A stretch of DNA of 64,000 bases from Raphanus sativus (GCF_000801105.2 NC_079519.1:14134668-14198667), one strand, 5' to 3'. Positions 29,166-39,608 are shown, numbered from the stretch's first letter. Program-made: numbers and translations. The notes: generated by a model from the letters alone, not told the origin.

Positions 29166-31686
29166 ATGGATCCTCTGAGAGAAGGTTCCGGTGAGACCGG
29201 AATCTCTGCCTCCGGGAAGCGCTTAATGAAGGTTAAGCAGGAGATCGGTGAGAAAATGAAAAGAGACAAGAAGGAAGTCAAGGACTCAATCGCGGGGAGG
29301 GTCTCCAAGCGGGTGAAGAAGAAGGAAGTTTCTGGCGGGAGCACCACTCTGAGCCCTCACTCGCCTTCCTTACTAAAGATTCAAGAGGTTACTAACCTCA
29401 TGGTTCAAGCTCATGGCCAAAAGGAGTTGGCCAAGGTTTGTTCCCCTGACGAAACTCCTGAAACCGCCCCGGAAGGTTGGTTTTGCATTCACGAGAAGTA
29501 TATCTCTAAATCCCACCTCCGGTTTCCGCTTCCAGATCTTCTGTTAGATCTTCTTGATCATTATCAACTAGCCCTCTCTCAACTCTGTCCCTCGGTTATC
29601 CGAGTGATAAATGGTTTCATTACCAGAGCTAAAGAGGAAGGAGTCGTCGTTGGTCTGACCGAACTGATGAGCCTTTACACGATCAAGGAGAGCTCTAGTA
29701 AGGATGGTGGCAGTGGCACCTACTATCTTCCTTGCCGTCCTAGGCTCGGACTTTTTAAATCCTCTGGTAGTGACGATGATTGGAGGAAAAAATACTTTTA
29801 TGTCAAGATTGATCCCTCTACAGTCCCATTGGGTCGTACTCTCTCGGTTGTTTGGTCCGATATATCTGGTTAGGATTTTTTTAGGAATGTATCTTGCTTG
29901 TTTATGATTATCATTATTTGCTGAACCCTTGATTTCATATGCAGATATCGAGGATCCTCCTAAGCTTACTGATAAGCTGTCTAGAGCTCTTTTCGGAAAT
30001 TGTATCAGAGTCCCAATACTTGGGCGTCTTTCACTGTTTCCCGTATTGGATCAGCTAGGTTCCCGGATCGATACAACGCCAGGTTCCTTGACCCGATCCC
30101 TGCTGAAGATTTAGAAGGTGATTTTTCGGATTTCGCTTATTATTTTTATTTCTGGATTTGCTTTCAGAGATAGCTAACAAGCTTTCCATTGTTTAGTCTC
30201 TGAAGGTCCTTTCGTGGTAGATCTTTCGACTGGAGCTAGTACTTCCGAAACTGAAAAGACTCAAGCTCCCAAGATGAGGCCTTCTTTCCGTTCCAGGAAC
30301 AAACCTGCTGCAGCTGCCAGTGCTTCGCGAGGTAGCGATAAGACCCAAGGAGGAGCCTTTCTCAGCTCACTGAAGGAGGTCCTTGATGACGGGACCTCTG
30401 TCCCTGCTAAGGATGTTAACCCAGTTGAGCCCAGAGCTCAAGATGTTGTTCCCCGTCCTGAGGTTCCGACGGTTGAAGCTAACCCTCAGGCTGCTAGAGA
30501 TCCTCTCGAGGTCGAACCTCCGAGAAACAAGAGGTCTCGGACTGATTTGGGAGATAGGCCCACCAGGTCTTCCTCCTCGTCTTCTCGGGGAGGGGCCGTG
30601 GGTTGGAACTTCTCCCATTCTAAGCCGGGATCGATATTGGATGATCCTTGGGGTTTGGCAACCATCATGAGGCATATGAAGACGGTGGGATGCTCCATGC
30701 CTTCAATCAATGGTCTGTCCAACAAGGAAGAGTACATTGAGATAGCTCACCACATGGGTCAAGTACGTAATCTCATTTTTTTTTTGGTTCGCTATTAATC
30801 CAATGTTTCATCTGAACATATATATTTTCTTTTGTTTTAGCTGGCCGGAGCCATTAACAGGGCTCAGCTGAGGTTTGAAGAGACCGTGCATGATGCTCCT
30901 AGCGCTAGAGACTTAGCTCAGGCCACTGAGTTGTTCAAGACTACCAAGATGGAGCTCGACCTGGCTCGTGCTCGAGTTTCTGAGCTTGAAGCTGAGGTCG
31001 GGAGGCTTGGTTTGAAGGCTGATACTCAACAAGGGAAGATCGAGAGTCAGGCCATCGATATTCGGGTGAAGAATAGGAAGATCAATGAGTTAGATGCTGC
31101 TCGCAGGATAGCTGAGCACCAGGTCCAAGAGTTGATCGCTTCGTCTCGGGTTAGTCAACAGAACAAAGAGGCTGAAGTTAAGCTAGCTGTCAGGAAAGGT
31201 AAGAAGGAGGTGGCCGAAGCCTACAACAAGATCCTGACCTCTGTGAAGGAGAAGTTTGTCAAGAAAAAGGAAGAGACTGATGCTCTGATTTACGCTCAGG
31301 AGCTTCAGGCAAACACCGAGCTTCTGAAAGAGTTATTATCTAAGGAGATTGAGTCTGCTGAGGATGAGTATCATCGTTTGATGGTTTTGATCCTGGATGC
31401 TGGTGCTGCGTACGAGAAGGCTCAAGTTTCTGATTTCTCAGTCAGCAAGCTCCCCATTCCCCAATTCTCCGAGAGCTCAGGTACTTTCGAGATTAATATG
31501 TTTAATCCGACGTTTTCTGGAGAATATGGTTCTAACTTGGGTTCGGTCTCTCCTGACTTAGTCCCCGTTGAGGCGACCCCGGGAGGTGATGACCAAGATG
31601 TTGAAGAAGAGGTTCCTGCCCAGGAGGATGATCCTATCGAGGAGGATAAGGATGGTGAAGCTGATCCTGGATCCAAGGAAGGTTAA
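29166..31686 (+). pseudogene. Antisense ORF (aORF) of element B2, four exons, one frameshift
   Basis: Exons 29166-29868, 29945-30117, 30197-30762 and 30841-31686. Exon 1 is identical in protein to B1. Exon 2 lacks one T (ctcttttcgg against ctctttttcgg in B1), which breaks the frame. Exon 4 is fully open here (about 281 residues from the third junction). Each copy is broken at a different place, so the underlying ORF is probably intact. For domains see B1. Confidence 0.75.
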
Positions 31687-32045
31687 GAGCCGATGCTCTC
31701 TATGTTTTTAAAACTTCTGCCCAAGGGGCTTCTTTATCTTTTGCTTTCAAGACTTATAGCCTGAGGAGGCTTTTAAACCTTTGTTCGCACTTCGAATCTT
31801 TGTTAGCCTGGGGAGGCTTTTAAACCCTTGTTTAATTTCAAACTTGGTTTTCCTTTCATTTTGAGTTTTTAGCATTAGTCGTAAAATATGACAACTTGAT
31901 CATAATCAAATTTTATGATAAGTCTGGAGGACTTTGGTCGTTTTAAGAGGAAATCTTGAGTACTGGGATTAGCTTAGGGTTTTTAGGAACCTAAGTTTAA
32001 TCTGGATACCTTAGGTGGGGGTTCCTGGGAACCTGAGTTTGCTTG

Positions 32046-32345
32046 TGGGATTTTAAGATCCGTTGAGATTTGCTTAGGATTTTAAGACCTTCTGAGGTTT
32101 GGTGAGGATTTTAAGACCTCGAAGATTTGATAAGGATTTTAAGACCTTGGGGATTTGGTAAGGATTTTAAGACCTTAGAGATTTGGTAAGGATTTTAAGA
32201 CCTTAGAGATTTGGTAAGGATTTTAAGACCTTAGAGACTTGGTAAGGATTTTAAGACCTTAGGTCCAGGTTCGTCGAGACCTGATATTGCTTGAAGGATT
32301 TTAAGACCTTTAAGATTGTTAAGGATTTTAAGACATTAGGTCCAG
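32046..32345. repeat. 28-bp tandem repeat array in element B2
   Basis: Same array as 17338-17640 in B1, with nearly the same unit number and a few substitutions. Confidence 0.85.
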
Positions 32346-32609
32346 GTTTGTAGAGACCTGAGCTAAACCGAAGGGTTTTTAGGACCCTAGGTCCATGTTT
32401 GCAGGGACCTGTTTTGTTAAAGAATTGAGATATCGAGAATGATTTCTTTATTGATAATTGGATACGTGGTATCATAGTAATCATACAATTGTTGTATTAC
32501 GATGATCATACACTTGCTGCACGGGATATGTGATTTTAATCAGACATATGCCCCCTTTGATTGTAGTGAACGAAGTGTTTGAAATGAGGTTGGGGCTGCA
32601 CTCATGACG

Positions 32610-32655
32610 GAGTTGCCTACGTACCCAGTCAAGGGATCAAGCCTAACGTAGTTCG
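32610..32655. other. Conserved Tat spacer block (element B2 copy)
   Basis: Identical to the B1 block at 17900-17945. Confidence 0.75.
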
Positions 32656-32669
32656 GGAATTTTAGGTAC

Positions 32670-33074
32670 CTAATGATAATATCTCTTAAGATTCGTGGCG
32701 TTCCACGATCTGATTTCAGGTACCCCGGTTCGCACCTTTCGGAGCTTGTAAACGCCAGGTCGTACTACATGGATGATCTGATAGGGACCTTCCCAGTTAG
32801 TTCCTAACTTCCCAGCATTTGGCTCTTTGGTTCCTTCGAAAACTTTCCTAAGTACTAGGTCACCTACAGCAAACTGCCGGAGCCTGACTTTGGAATTGTA
32901 CTGCCGTGCCATTGCTTGCTGATAGTTCTGAATGCGAATCAAAGCTCGGTCCCGTCTTTCCTCGATTAGATCGAGGCTGTCAGTTAGGAGCTGATCATTA
33001 GCTGCGGGATTGGATGTACAGAATTCCCGGCGGAGGCTACCAGCAATGGTTTCAGCCGGAACGACGGCTTCCAT
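32670..33074 (-). CDS. Integrase C-terminal part of element B2
   Basis: 134 residues including GDLVLRKVFEGTKE and KLGTNWEGPYQI, the C-terminal integrase segment of Tat elements, ending SWNATNLKRYYH. The preceding ORF leaves frame just before: the bases encoding [10 protein letters not shown] (minus strand, about 33110-33140) lie in a different frame from the upstream integrase. The same shift is present in B1, so it is a property of the element and not a local read error. Confidence 0.8.
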   Translation of the reverse strand: MEAVVPAETIAGSLRREFCTSNPAANDQLLTDSLDLIEERRDRALIRIQNYQQAMARQYNSKVRLRQFAVGDLVLRKVFEGTKEPNAGKLGTNWEGPYQIIHVVRPGVYKLRKVRTGVPEIRSWNATNLKRYYH

Positions 33075-33082
33075 CCCATATG

Positions 33083-36000
33083 CTAAGGAGAAAGGAGTTT
33101 CTTCTGTAGCTTTTCGTGGGGTGGTCCGACATGCCCAAAGTACTTCAGTAACTTCTCTGACCAGAATTCCTTCTGGGTTCCGAGGCGCTTCTTGAGGTTT
33201 GCTAATACTGATTTATTAGCAGCCTCCGCCTGTCCGTTACCTTGAGGTCGGCGAGGTGATGAGAAGGTCAGGCGAATATTCCACTTGTCACAAAATATTT
33301 TGAAATCGTGGGATATGAATTGTCCTCCATTGTCAGTTACGATTTCGTATGGGACGCCGTGTCTACACACAATATCTTTCCATACAAATTGCTCGACCTC
33401 GACCCTGGTTACCTGCTGGAAAGCTTCAGCCTCTATCCATTTTGTGAAGTAGTCCGTTAAGACTAAGAGGAAGCGTAGCTTCTTCTTTCCACTTCCTGAT
33501 GGTACTAGTGGCCCCACGATATCCATGGACCATCTCATAAATGGGTAAGGGGCGGATATGTTAGACAGCTTCTCCGCAGGTTGGTGTATAATCGGTGCAT
33601 GCCTCTGGCATTTGTCGCATGAAGAGGAATAGGCCTCACAATCTGCAATAATGGTAGGCCAGAAATATCCTTGTCTTTTGATTCTGATGGCTAAAGCTCT
33701 TCCTCCAGAGTGGTTTCCGCAGGAACCGTCGTGCATTTCCTTCATGAGTCTCATAGCAACGAGGCCATGGACGCATTTTAGGTAAGGTCCGGAAATGCTT
33801 CGTTTGAGGAGGACAGATTCAGTTACGCAATATCTCGCGCTTAATGCTTTGAGCTTTCGAGCCTCCCATTTATTGGGTGGAGTCTTTCCCTCCAGGATGT
33901 ATTGCGTGATTGGAATTCTCCAATCCTCTCTTCCTACAACTTTGTTATGAAGAGACGAGGGAGGTTCCTGTTCGGGACCTGGTGTCGTGGTGCCCCCGGA
34001 GGTATTGGTAGGATTGGACTCCAGGGAGTCTGAATTCCGAGGAATACCTCCAGATGAATTTTGGAGAGCTGTACGGCTTCTGGTTTTAACTCTGCAGATG
34101 ACTGGGTCTGAGTTGGTGCCCCCGGGGGTATTCTCGAGATCAGGCTCTAAGGAGTCTGAATTTCGAGGAATATCTTCCGTGACTTGGATTATGTTCCCGG
34201 AGGTATGCTTTTTTGCGCTGCATATTCTGGTTTTTGGAAACCAAAATGTTGTGAAAACCTGGGTAGCTACCGCTTCAGGGCAGGTACCTTCGGGCTGCGC
34301 TTTTAGTTTGCTCTCTTTTTCAGCTTTAGTAGCTATGTCGATGCTTGGTTTCTCGATTCCTTCTACGGGTATGATTCGTTTTACGAGGGGGTCTGATGTG
34401 GAAGCTAAAGCAGCCAATGCATCTGCTGAGGAGTTCTCACCTCGTGGGATTCTCGTTAGCTCGAATTTGTCGAACTGCCTAGTGAGGTTCTGGACGACTT
34501 CGAGATATGCCCCCATTCTTTCGTCCCTCGTTTCATATTCTCCGTGAAACTGGCTAGCTACTAGCTGTGAATCACTATAAGCGTTTAGCTCTCGGATTCC
34601 GAGGCTTAGGGCTAGCTTCAACCCTGCGATTAGTGCTTCATATTCAGCTTCGTTGTTTGAGGCGCTGAATCCGAGCCTATATGACTGCTCGATGGTTTCT
34701 CCTGCTGAAGAAGTTAGCCTTAGACCGATACCGGAGCCCTGTTTTGATGAGGCTCCGTCGACGTATAGGCTCCACTTCGGAGATTCCATTTCGGAGTCTA
34801 ACTGCTCGGATGTCAATTCGATGATAAAGTCAGCGAGGACCTGAGCTTTTGCTGCTGCTCGAGGTCTATACTCAATATCATATTCGCTGAGTTCTATGGC
34901 CCATTTAGCCAATCGCCCTGACTGGCTGGGGCTGTGCAAGATCATTCGTAATGGTTGTGAGGTCATTACAACGATCGAATGCGATTGGAAGTAAGGTCGC
35001 AATTTTCTGGCAGCTGTTACGACTGCTAGAGCTAGTTTTTCCATCGCAGGGTACCTGGTTTCGGCATCTATCAAACTTTTACTGGTGTAATAGACAGGTC
35101 TTTGTTCGTTTTGTTCCTCCCGTACTAGAACGCCGCTGACTGCAGCAGTAGATACAGCGAGATATAGGTACAATGGCTCTCCTACTACTGGTTTAGATAG
35201 GATCGGAGGTTCGGAGAGGTAAGCTTTCAATTGCTTGAAGGCTTCCTCACATTTCTCGTCCCATACGAACTTCTTATTATTTCTTAGAAGCTTGTAAAAT
35301 GGGAGACATTTATCGGTAGACTTGGATATGAATCGATTCAACGCCGCGATTCGTCCAGTCAATCTCTGCACCTCCCTGGTCGTCTTAGGTGACGGCATTT
35401 CTAGGAAGGTTGCTATCTGCTGCGGGTTGGCTTCAATACCTCTTTCGGTTACGAGATAGCCTAGGAACTCGCCTGAGGGTACCCCGAAAGTACATTTAGT
35501 GGGATTGAGCTTCATATCGTACTTGTTCAAGATATCGAAGCATTTCCTTAAATGGGAGATATGATCTTCCCCGGCTGAGGATTTGACTAGCATGTCGTCG
35601 ATATAGACCTCCATGGTTTTTCCAAGTTGTCCAGCAAACATCTTATTTACTAGCCTTTGATAGGTAGCTCCTGCGTTCTTTAATCCGAATGGCATAACCT
35701 TATAACAATAGGTTCCTCGTTCGGTTATGAATGCAGTTTTCTCTTGGTCCACAGGATCCATCATGATTTGGTTATATCCTGAGAAAGCATCCATGAAGGA
35801 TAGGAGTCGATGGCCAGCTGTTGCTTCAACTAGGCGGTCGATCTGAGGCAACGGGAAGCTGTCTTTAGGGCAAGCTTTGTTTAGGTCTGTGAAATCTACG
35901 CAGATTCTCCACTTCCCGTTTTTCTTCTTTACCACTACTGGGTTAGCTAACCAGTCGGGGTAATGTACCTCTCGAATGGACCCAGCTTTCGTAAGTCGGT

Positions 36001-36325
36001 CAACTTCGTCGTTAACAGCTTGAGCCTTTTCGAGACCTAGCTTACGACGCTTCTGTTTGATTGGTTTGAAAGTAGGGTCAACTTTTAGCTTATGGGTGGT
36101 GACGTTCGGATCTATTCCTTTCATGTCGTTGGTGGACCACGCAAAGGTTTTGACATTGCTTTTCAAAAAATCGATGAGCTCCTTTTTTGTCTCAAGAGGT
36201 AGCTCGGACCCGATGCTCACCTGTCTTTCAGGATTTGAGTCGTCGATGCAAATTTTTTCGGTTAGGTTCCTGGGGGGACCTCGAATATTTTGTTGCATCT
36301 CGCGACCTTCCTGGATCTGTAATTG
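33083..36325 (-). CDS. Element B2 reverse transcriptase - dual RNase H - integrase
   Basis: Continues in frame from the TAG at 36326-36328; the first ATG is at 36298 (1071 residues from there). RT has WRICVDFTDLNKACPKDSFP, SFMDAFSGYNQI, MPFGLKNAGATYQR and the catalytic YIDDMLVKS. A first, degenerate RNase H follows (QRPVYYTSKSLIDAETRYP), then a second one with SLYVDGASSKQGSGIG, ASNNEAEYEALIAGL and AYSDSQLVASQ. Integrase has HDGSCGNHSGGR...CDKCQRH zinc finger and the acidic triad around MDIVGPL, TDNGGQF and QAEAANKS. The second RNase H is the archaeal-type domain known from the Tat lineage. Confidence 0.92.
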   Translation of the reverse strand, partial: QLQIQEGREMQQNIRGPPRNLTEKICIDDSNPERQVSIGSELPLETKKELIDFLKSNVKTFAWSTNDMKGIDPNVTTHKLKVDPTFKPIKQKRRKLGLEKAQAVNDEVDRLTKAGSIREVHYPDWLANPVVVKKKNGKWRICVDFTDLNKACPKDSFPLPQIDRLVEATAGHRLLSFMDAFSGYNQIMMDPVDQEKTAFITERGTYCYKVMPFGLKNAGATYQRLVNKMFAGQLGKTMEVYIDDMLVKSSAGEDHISHLRKCFDILNKYDMKLNPTKCTFGVPSGEFLGYLVTERGIEANPQQIATFLEMPSPKTTREVQRLTGRIAALNRFISKSTDKCLPFYKLLRNNKKFVWDEKCEEAFKQLKAYLSEPPILSKPVVGEPLYLYLAVSTAAVSGVLVREEQNEQRPVYYTSKSLIDAETRYPAMEKLALAVVTAARKLRPYFQSHSIVVMTSQPLRMILHSPSQSGRLAKWAIELSEYDIEYRPRAAAKAQVLADFIIELTSEQLDSEMESPKWSLYVDGASSKQGSGIGLRLTSSAGETIEQSYRLGFSASNNEAEYEALIAGLKLALSLGIRELNAYSDSQLVASQFHGEYETRDERMGAYLEVVQNLTRQFDKFELTRIPRGENSSADALAALASTSDPLVKRIIPVEGIEKPSIDIATKAEKESKLKAQPEGTCPEAVATQVFTTFWFPKTRICSAKKHTSGNIIQVTEDIPRNSDSLEPDLENTPGGTNSDPVICRVKTRSRTALQNSSGGIPRNSDSLESNPTNTSGGTTTPGPEQEPPSSLHNKVVGREDWRIPITQYILEGKTPPNKWEARKLKALSARYCVTESVLLKRSISGPYLKCVHGLVAMRLMKEMHDGSCGNHSGGRALAIRIKRQGYFWPTIIADCEAYSSSCDKCQRHAPIIHQPAEKLSNISAPYPFMRWSMDIVGPLVPSGSGKKKLRFLLVLTDYFTKWIEAEAFQQVTRVEVEQFVWKDIVCRHGVPYEIVTDNGGQFISHDFKIFCDKWNIRLTFSSPRRPQGNGQAEAANKSVLANLKKRLGTQKEFWSEKLLKYFGHVGPPHEKLQKKLLSP

Positions 36326-36328
36326 CTA
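36326..36328 (-). promoter_or_regulatory. In-frame TAG in a leaky-stop context between protease and RT
   Basis: The minus strand reads CAA TAG CAA TTA CAG. The gag-protease frame ends at this TAG and the RT frame continues directly after it without a shift. TAG-CAR-YYA is the established readthrough consensus first known from tobacco mosaic virus. The same bases occur in B1 at 21618-21620. Confidence 0.65.
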
Positions 36329-38230
36329 TTGGGGGGATTTTTTGAGGATTTCGAATCCTCCCAAGTAGCAGATCCTGGATATCTTCTGGCTACCGTGTAT
36401 GGTAGCTATCCCTTCGGGTGTTTGAAATTTTACGCACTGATGGTACGTTGAGGCTACTGCCTTCATTTTGTGGATCCAAGGTCTTCCCAAAATCGCGTGG
36501 AACGGGGAAGGTCTATCGATGACTACTAAGTTGGTCATTTTCATTATTCCGCCAGCTATGACTGGGAGCTTGATTGTTCCCAATGAGGTAGCTGTTTCTC
36601 CGGAGAAGCCTACGAGATTAGCTTTTTGGCCAATGATTTCGTAGTCGTCTATTTCCATCCCTTTTAGGGTGTTATAGAAAATGAGGTCGACAGAGCTTCC
36701 TGTGTCTATCATGAGCTTAGGAACCTCGTATCCTGCGATGTTCAGGGTGACGATCAACGCATCACCGTGAGGTCTGTCAAGGTTTGAGGTCTCGCTTTCC
36801 CAGAAAGAAATCTTAGTGTTGGATTCAGGATTAGAAGGCTTAGGTCCAGTGTTAGACACAGCCTTCCGCACGTGATTCTTAATGGAATTGACGGAGTCTT
36901 GACATATGTCTGATCCTCCAAGGATACAGTCCACCCTCGAGTCGGGGTTCGATTGATGGGAGGGTTTGCTCAAGAGAGCTTCGACTTGTAAACTCTTTCC
37001 TTGGGGGAATTTCCCAAGAATCATGTCGACTCTTTTTTTGGGAACTGGAGGTGGCGAATCGGTTTCCTTCTCAGGTGACCTCTCGCGTTTCGGGGAAATG
37101 TCCCTGGAACCTCTTTTCTGATAAGGTGGCGGCTTTTTAAGATCCACGCCCTTTATTTCTCCGGCTGCGAATTTAGCTGCCAGCTGGCGTTGGAGGTCCC
37201 AACACTCTTCGGTTGAGTGTCCTTCGCGATCGTGATAAGAGCAATGTTTGCCTTTATCGAAGCCTTTTGACCAGGGAGTTTTGTTTGCAGCTGCAATAGG
37301 TTTCTCTTCCTTGTCTTCCTCGATTGCGTAGGAATGTTCTCCCTGAGTTTGATTATTTCGGGGGTTACCCTTTTTATGAGGTCCCTTAGTCTCGGAGGAG
37401 TCACCTTTCGCATGATTCTGTGGTTTCTTGTGGAGTTTATCCAGTGCAGCTGTTTCCTCCTCCAAAGTAATATACTTGGTGGCTCTATGAAGAGCGTCAT
37501 CGATAGTTGGAGGAGCTTTGAGTGTTAACTCTGACCAGAATTTCGACCTATAGAACAGACCTCTCCTAAGGGCCTCGATGGCGACTAGGTCGTTAGGATT
37601 CGATAGCTTAGTTCTTATTGCCCTGAATTTCTCAATGTAGACTCGTAATGAATCTCCCATTCCTTGACTGACCTTCCAAAGGTCGGCCTCGGAAGCTTGC
37701 TTCCGGATATGGGTTGAGTATTGCTTCATAAAGGCGTTGGTTAATTGATCAAAGTTGTCTATCGAGGCTGGCTCGAGGCCGGAGAACCACTCAAGGGCTG
37801 TTCCGACCAAATTTTCGGCGAATGTTCTACAGTAACCTGCTTCACATTCTTCCTGAGTGAAATGAGCTTTAACAATTGCCAATCGGAAAGCTCTCAAATA
37901 GGCCTTTGGGTCGGAGGTCCCATCATACTCAGGAATTCTGATTTTTCGGGTATCTCTTATGTGAGAGCCGGCAATTCTGTCCGTGAATGGAGTTCCACGG
38001 GTTTCTTCGATTAAGCTATCGATTTCGGGAGCTGAACTCGTAGCTTTATGGACTTGAGCTCCCAATTTCTGGAGAGCCGCGTGAGTTCTCTCCATATATC
38101 TACGGATAGCTTCAGGTCCTTCAAACGGAAGGATATTTGGATCGTTCGCAGGTACCCGATGAGTAGGTTCCTGACGGAATCGAGTTGGCTCATCTTCCCA
38201 TGCGGTTAGTGGGCTAAGTCGCTTCGACAT
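36326..38230 (-). CDS. Element B2 gag (second ORF) with aspartic protease
   Basis: 634 residues. The first part is the capsid-like gag core (RIPEYDGTSDPKAYLRAFRL, then GLEPASIDNFDQLTNAFMKQ). A single Cys/His knuckle-like stretch follows (CSYHDREGHSTEEC). The last 170 residues are a retropepsin with MIDTGSSVDLIFYNTLKGM and HAILGRPWIHKMKAVASTY. It ends at the TAG at 36326-36328. Its first ATG (38230) overlaps the end of the upstream ORF by 17 nt in another frame. Confidence 0.88.
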   Translation of the reverse strand: MSKRLSPLTAWEDEPTRFRQEPTHRVPANDPNILPFEGPEAIRRYMERTHAALQKLGAQVHKATSSAPEIDSLIEETRGTPFTDRIAGSHIRDTRKIRIPEYDGTSDPKAYLRAFRLAIVKAHFTQEECEAGYCRTFAENLVGTALEWFSGLEPASIDNFDQLTNAFMKQYSTHIRKQASEADLWKVSQGMGDSLRVYIEKFRAIRTKLSNPNDLVAIEALRRGLFYRSKFWSELTLKAPPTIDDALHRATKYITLEEETAALDKLHKKPQNHAKGDSSETKGPHKKGNPRNNQTQGEHSYAIEEDKEEKPIAAANKTPWSKGFDKGKHCSYHDREGHSTEECWDLQRQLAAKFAAGEIKGVDLKKPPPYQKRGSRDISPKRERSPEKETDSPPPVPKKRVDMILGKFPQGKSLQVEALLSKPSHQSNPDSRVDCILGGSDICQDSVNSIKNHVRKAVSNTGPKPSNPESNTKISFWESETSNLDRPHGDALIVTLNIAGYEVPKLMIDTGSSVDLIFYNTLKGMEIDDYEIIGQKANLVGFSGETATSLGTIKLPVIAGGIMKMTNLVVIDRPSPFHAILGRPWIHKMKAVASTYHQCVKFQTPEGIATIHGSQKISRICYLGGFEILKKSPQ

Positions 38231-39017
38231 TTCTTGGGTTATCGGAGTTTATCCTTTGATAACCGTCCTCATTTGGGACCGAGCTTCTAGTTTGATAAAC
38301 CGAAGCTGACGCTCTGCCTCCAGATGGGAAGGATATTCCTGCTCCGGACCTAGGATCAGGTGGCGGAGGAGGTAAACGATTACTTCTGTCAGTGACCTGA
38401 CCGGGTGTGGAGCTGGTTGTCGCTACGTTACTTCCCATAGCACTGGCATTAGGTGGATTGAATACGGGAACTGTTCCAGTATGAGGTGTCTGGAAAGCAG
38501 ATCCGCGTCCTTCAGGGGCAGTGCTATCAGGGGAAAAGTTTAAACGTGCTCGGGGAAAAGAGGGATCGGTTAATCGATCATGGAAGATGACCCCCGGAGC
38601 TTGACGTTGCGGTGGTTGGGTTGTTGCGTTTAGAGATCTAGTTATCTCTTCGAATCGTTGTTGACGTACAGCCAGCTGATGCATCGTGCGCTCACTTTCC
38701 TGAGCTCGGTCTACTAATTGTATCATCATCTGGCGGATCTCAGAGAGCTGAGCCTCCGTTTGATTCGGAATGGCTTGCTGCTGAGGATTCTCGGTAACCG
38801 GGAGCTCGGAGGTGTTTCCACCTAATGACCTCGGGTTAGTAACTCCGGTTGTAGTTTGGCTCGTTCGAGCATCAACCGGAAGCTGTTGCCCAGATCGGTG
38901 GTCGCCATGTTGAGGCTCTGTGATTACGAGACTAGAGCCTCCGTCATTCGGTGAGCCATCGCTCTGAATCGGGAGGTTAAGGTCAGACGGGGTTGTTGTC
39001 TGATCAGTAGGGTTCAT
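38214..39017 (-). CDS. Element B2 gag N-terminal ORF
   Basis: From ATG 39017 (MNPTDQTTTPSDLNLPIQ), just inside the PBS, about 267 residues rich in Pro, Gln, Ser and Thr, with a short coiled-coil stretch (AQLSEIRQMMIQLVDRAQES). It ends NPRNVEAT-stop at 38214 and overlaps the start of the next ORF. This could be a normal two-ORF gag, a frameshift site or a mutation. B1 differs here by an insertion. Confidence 0.75.
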   Translation of the reverse strand: MNPTDQTTTPSDLNLPIQSDGSPNDGGSSLVITEPQHGDHRSGQQLPVDARTSQTTTGVTNPRSLGGNTSELPVTENPQQQAIPNQTEAQLSEIRQMMIQLVDRAQESERTMHQLAVRQQRFEEITRSLNATTQPPQRQAPGVIFHDRLTDPSFPRARLNFSPDSTAPEGRGSAFQTPHTGTVPVFNPPNASAMGSNVATTSSTPGQVTDRSNRLPPPPPDPRSGAGISFPSGGRASASVYQTRSSVPNEDGYQRINSDNPRNVEAT

Positions 39018-39050
39018 CCTCGAGTTAGAGTAAGGGATTCGGTAGTTTCT

Positions 39051-39070
39051 TCCCCACAGACGGCGCCAAT
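39051..39070 (-). other. Primer binding site of element B2
   Basis: TTGGCGCCGTCTGTGGGGA on the minus strand, directly inside the 5' LTR. Confidence 0.85.
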
Positions 39071-39608
39071 TGTGAGGGGTAAAACTCACACCTAGATTTT
39101 AGATCAGGTTTATGTTTAAGAAAGGTTAGGGAAAGATTATCGCGGGCTGAATCCCGTAAGAACTTGATGAATGAACTTCGATTTGTATTGATAAAATAGA
39201 AAATGGGATGGTTACAAAGATGTTTCTTTTGATGATTACAAAGATAATAAAAAGGATTATATCTTAGGAATGTTAAGTAAAATCTGAGTAGGTTCGGATC
39301 CTTTTCTTGGTCTTCGACCTTCTCCTTTTATAGCCTTGGACTCCTTTAGGTTATCTGCAACTGATTTCCGAGATCCTCTCCGCTTGAGGTGAACCCGCAA
39401 CAGCTTCCCTTTGACCGGGTCCTGCGCTTCTTCTGGTTACGACATGAGCTTCCTCTTTGTCGTGACCTCCTTAACGATCACCTTAGCTCTCAGCCTTCGG
39501 CTTCAACTTAGCTCTTCTTAGGTACCGAATTCGTGATGGGCCAGTGGCGGCCTGTTTCCATCCTTCACCGTTCAGCAATCAGCCATCGGGCCATATTTGG
39601 GCCCAACA
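39071..39608 (-). repeat. Element B2 5' LTR
   Basis: 538 bp, TG...CA ends, TATAAAAGGAG promoter box on the minus strand near 39325-39335. Followed by CTTAG and single-copy flank. Confidence 0.92.

Larger units (their letters stand above)
31687..32660. other. Spacer between convergent aORF and pol in B2
   Basis: No gene visible. Holds the 28-bp repeat array (32046-32345) and the conserved block at 32610-32655 (GAGTTGCCTACGTACCC...GGGATCAAGCC). Confidence 0.6.
28181..39608 (-). mobile_element. Element B2: second copy of the Tat-lineage retrotransposon
   Basis: LTRs 28181-28714 and 39071-39608, TSD CTTAG at 28176-28180 and 39609-39613. The insertion site and TSD are those of B1, so this is the same insertion seen twice. 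Its gag-pol is much better preserved and is the best guide to the element's coding plan. Confidence 0.93.
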
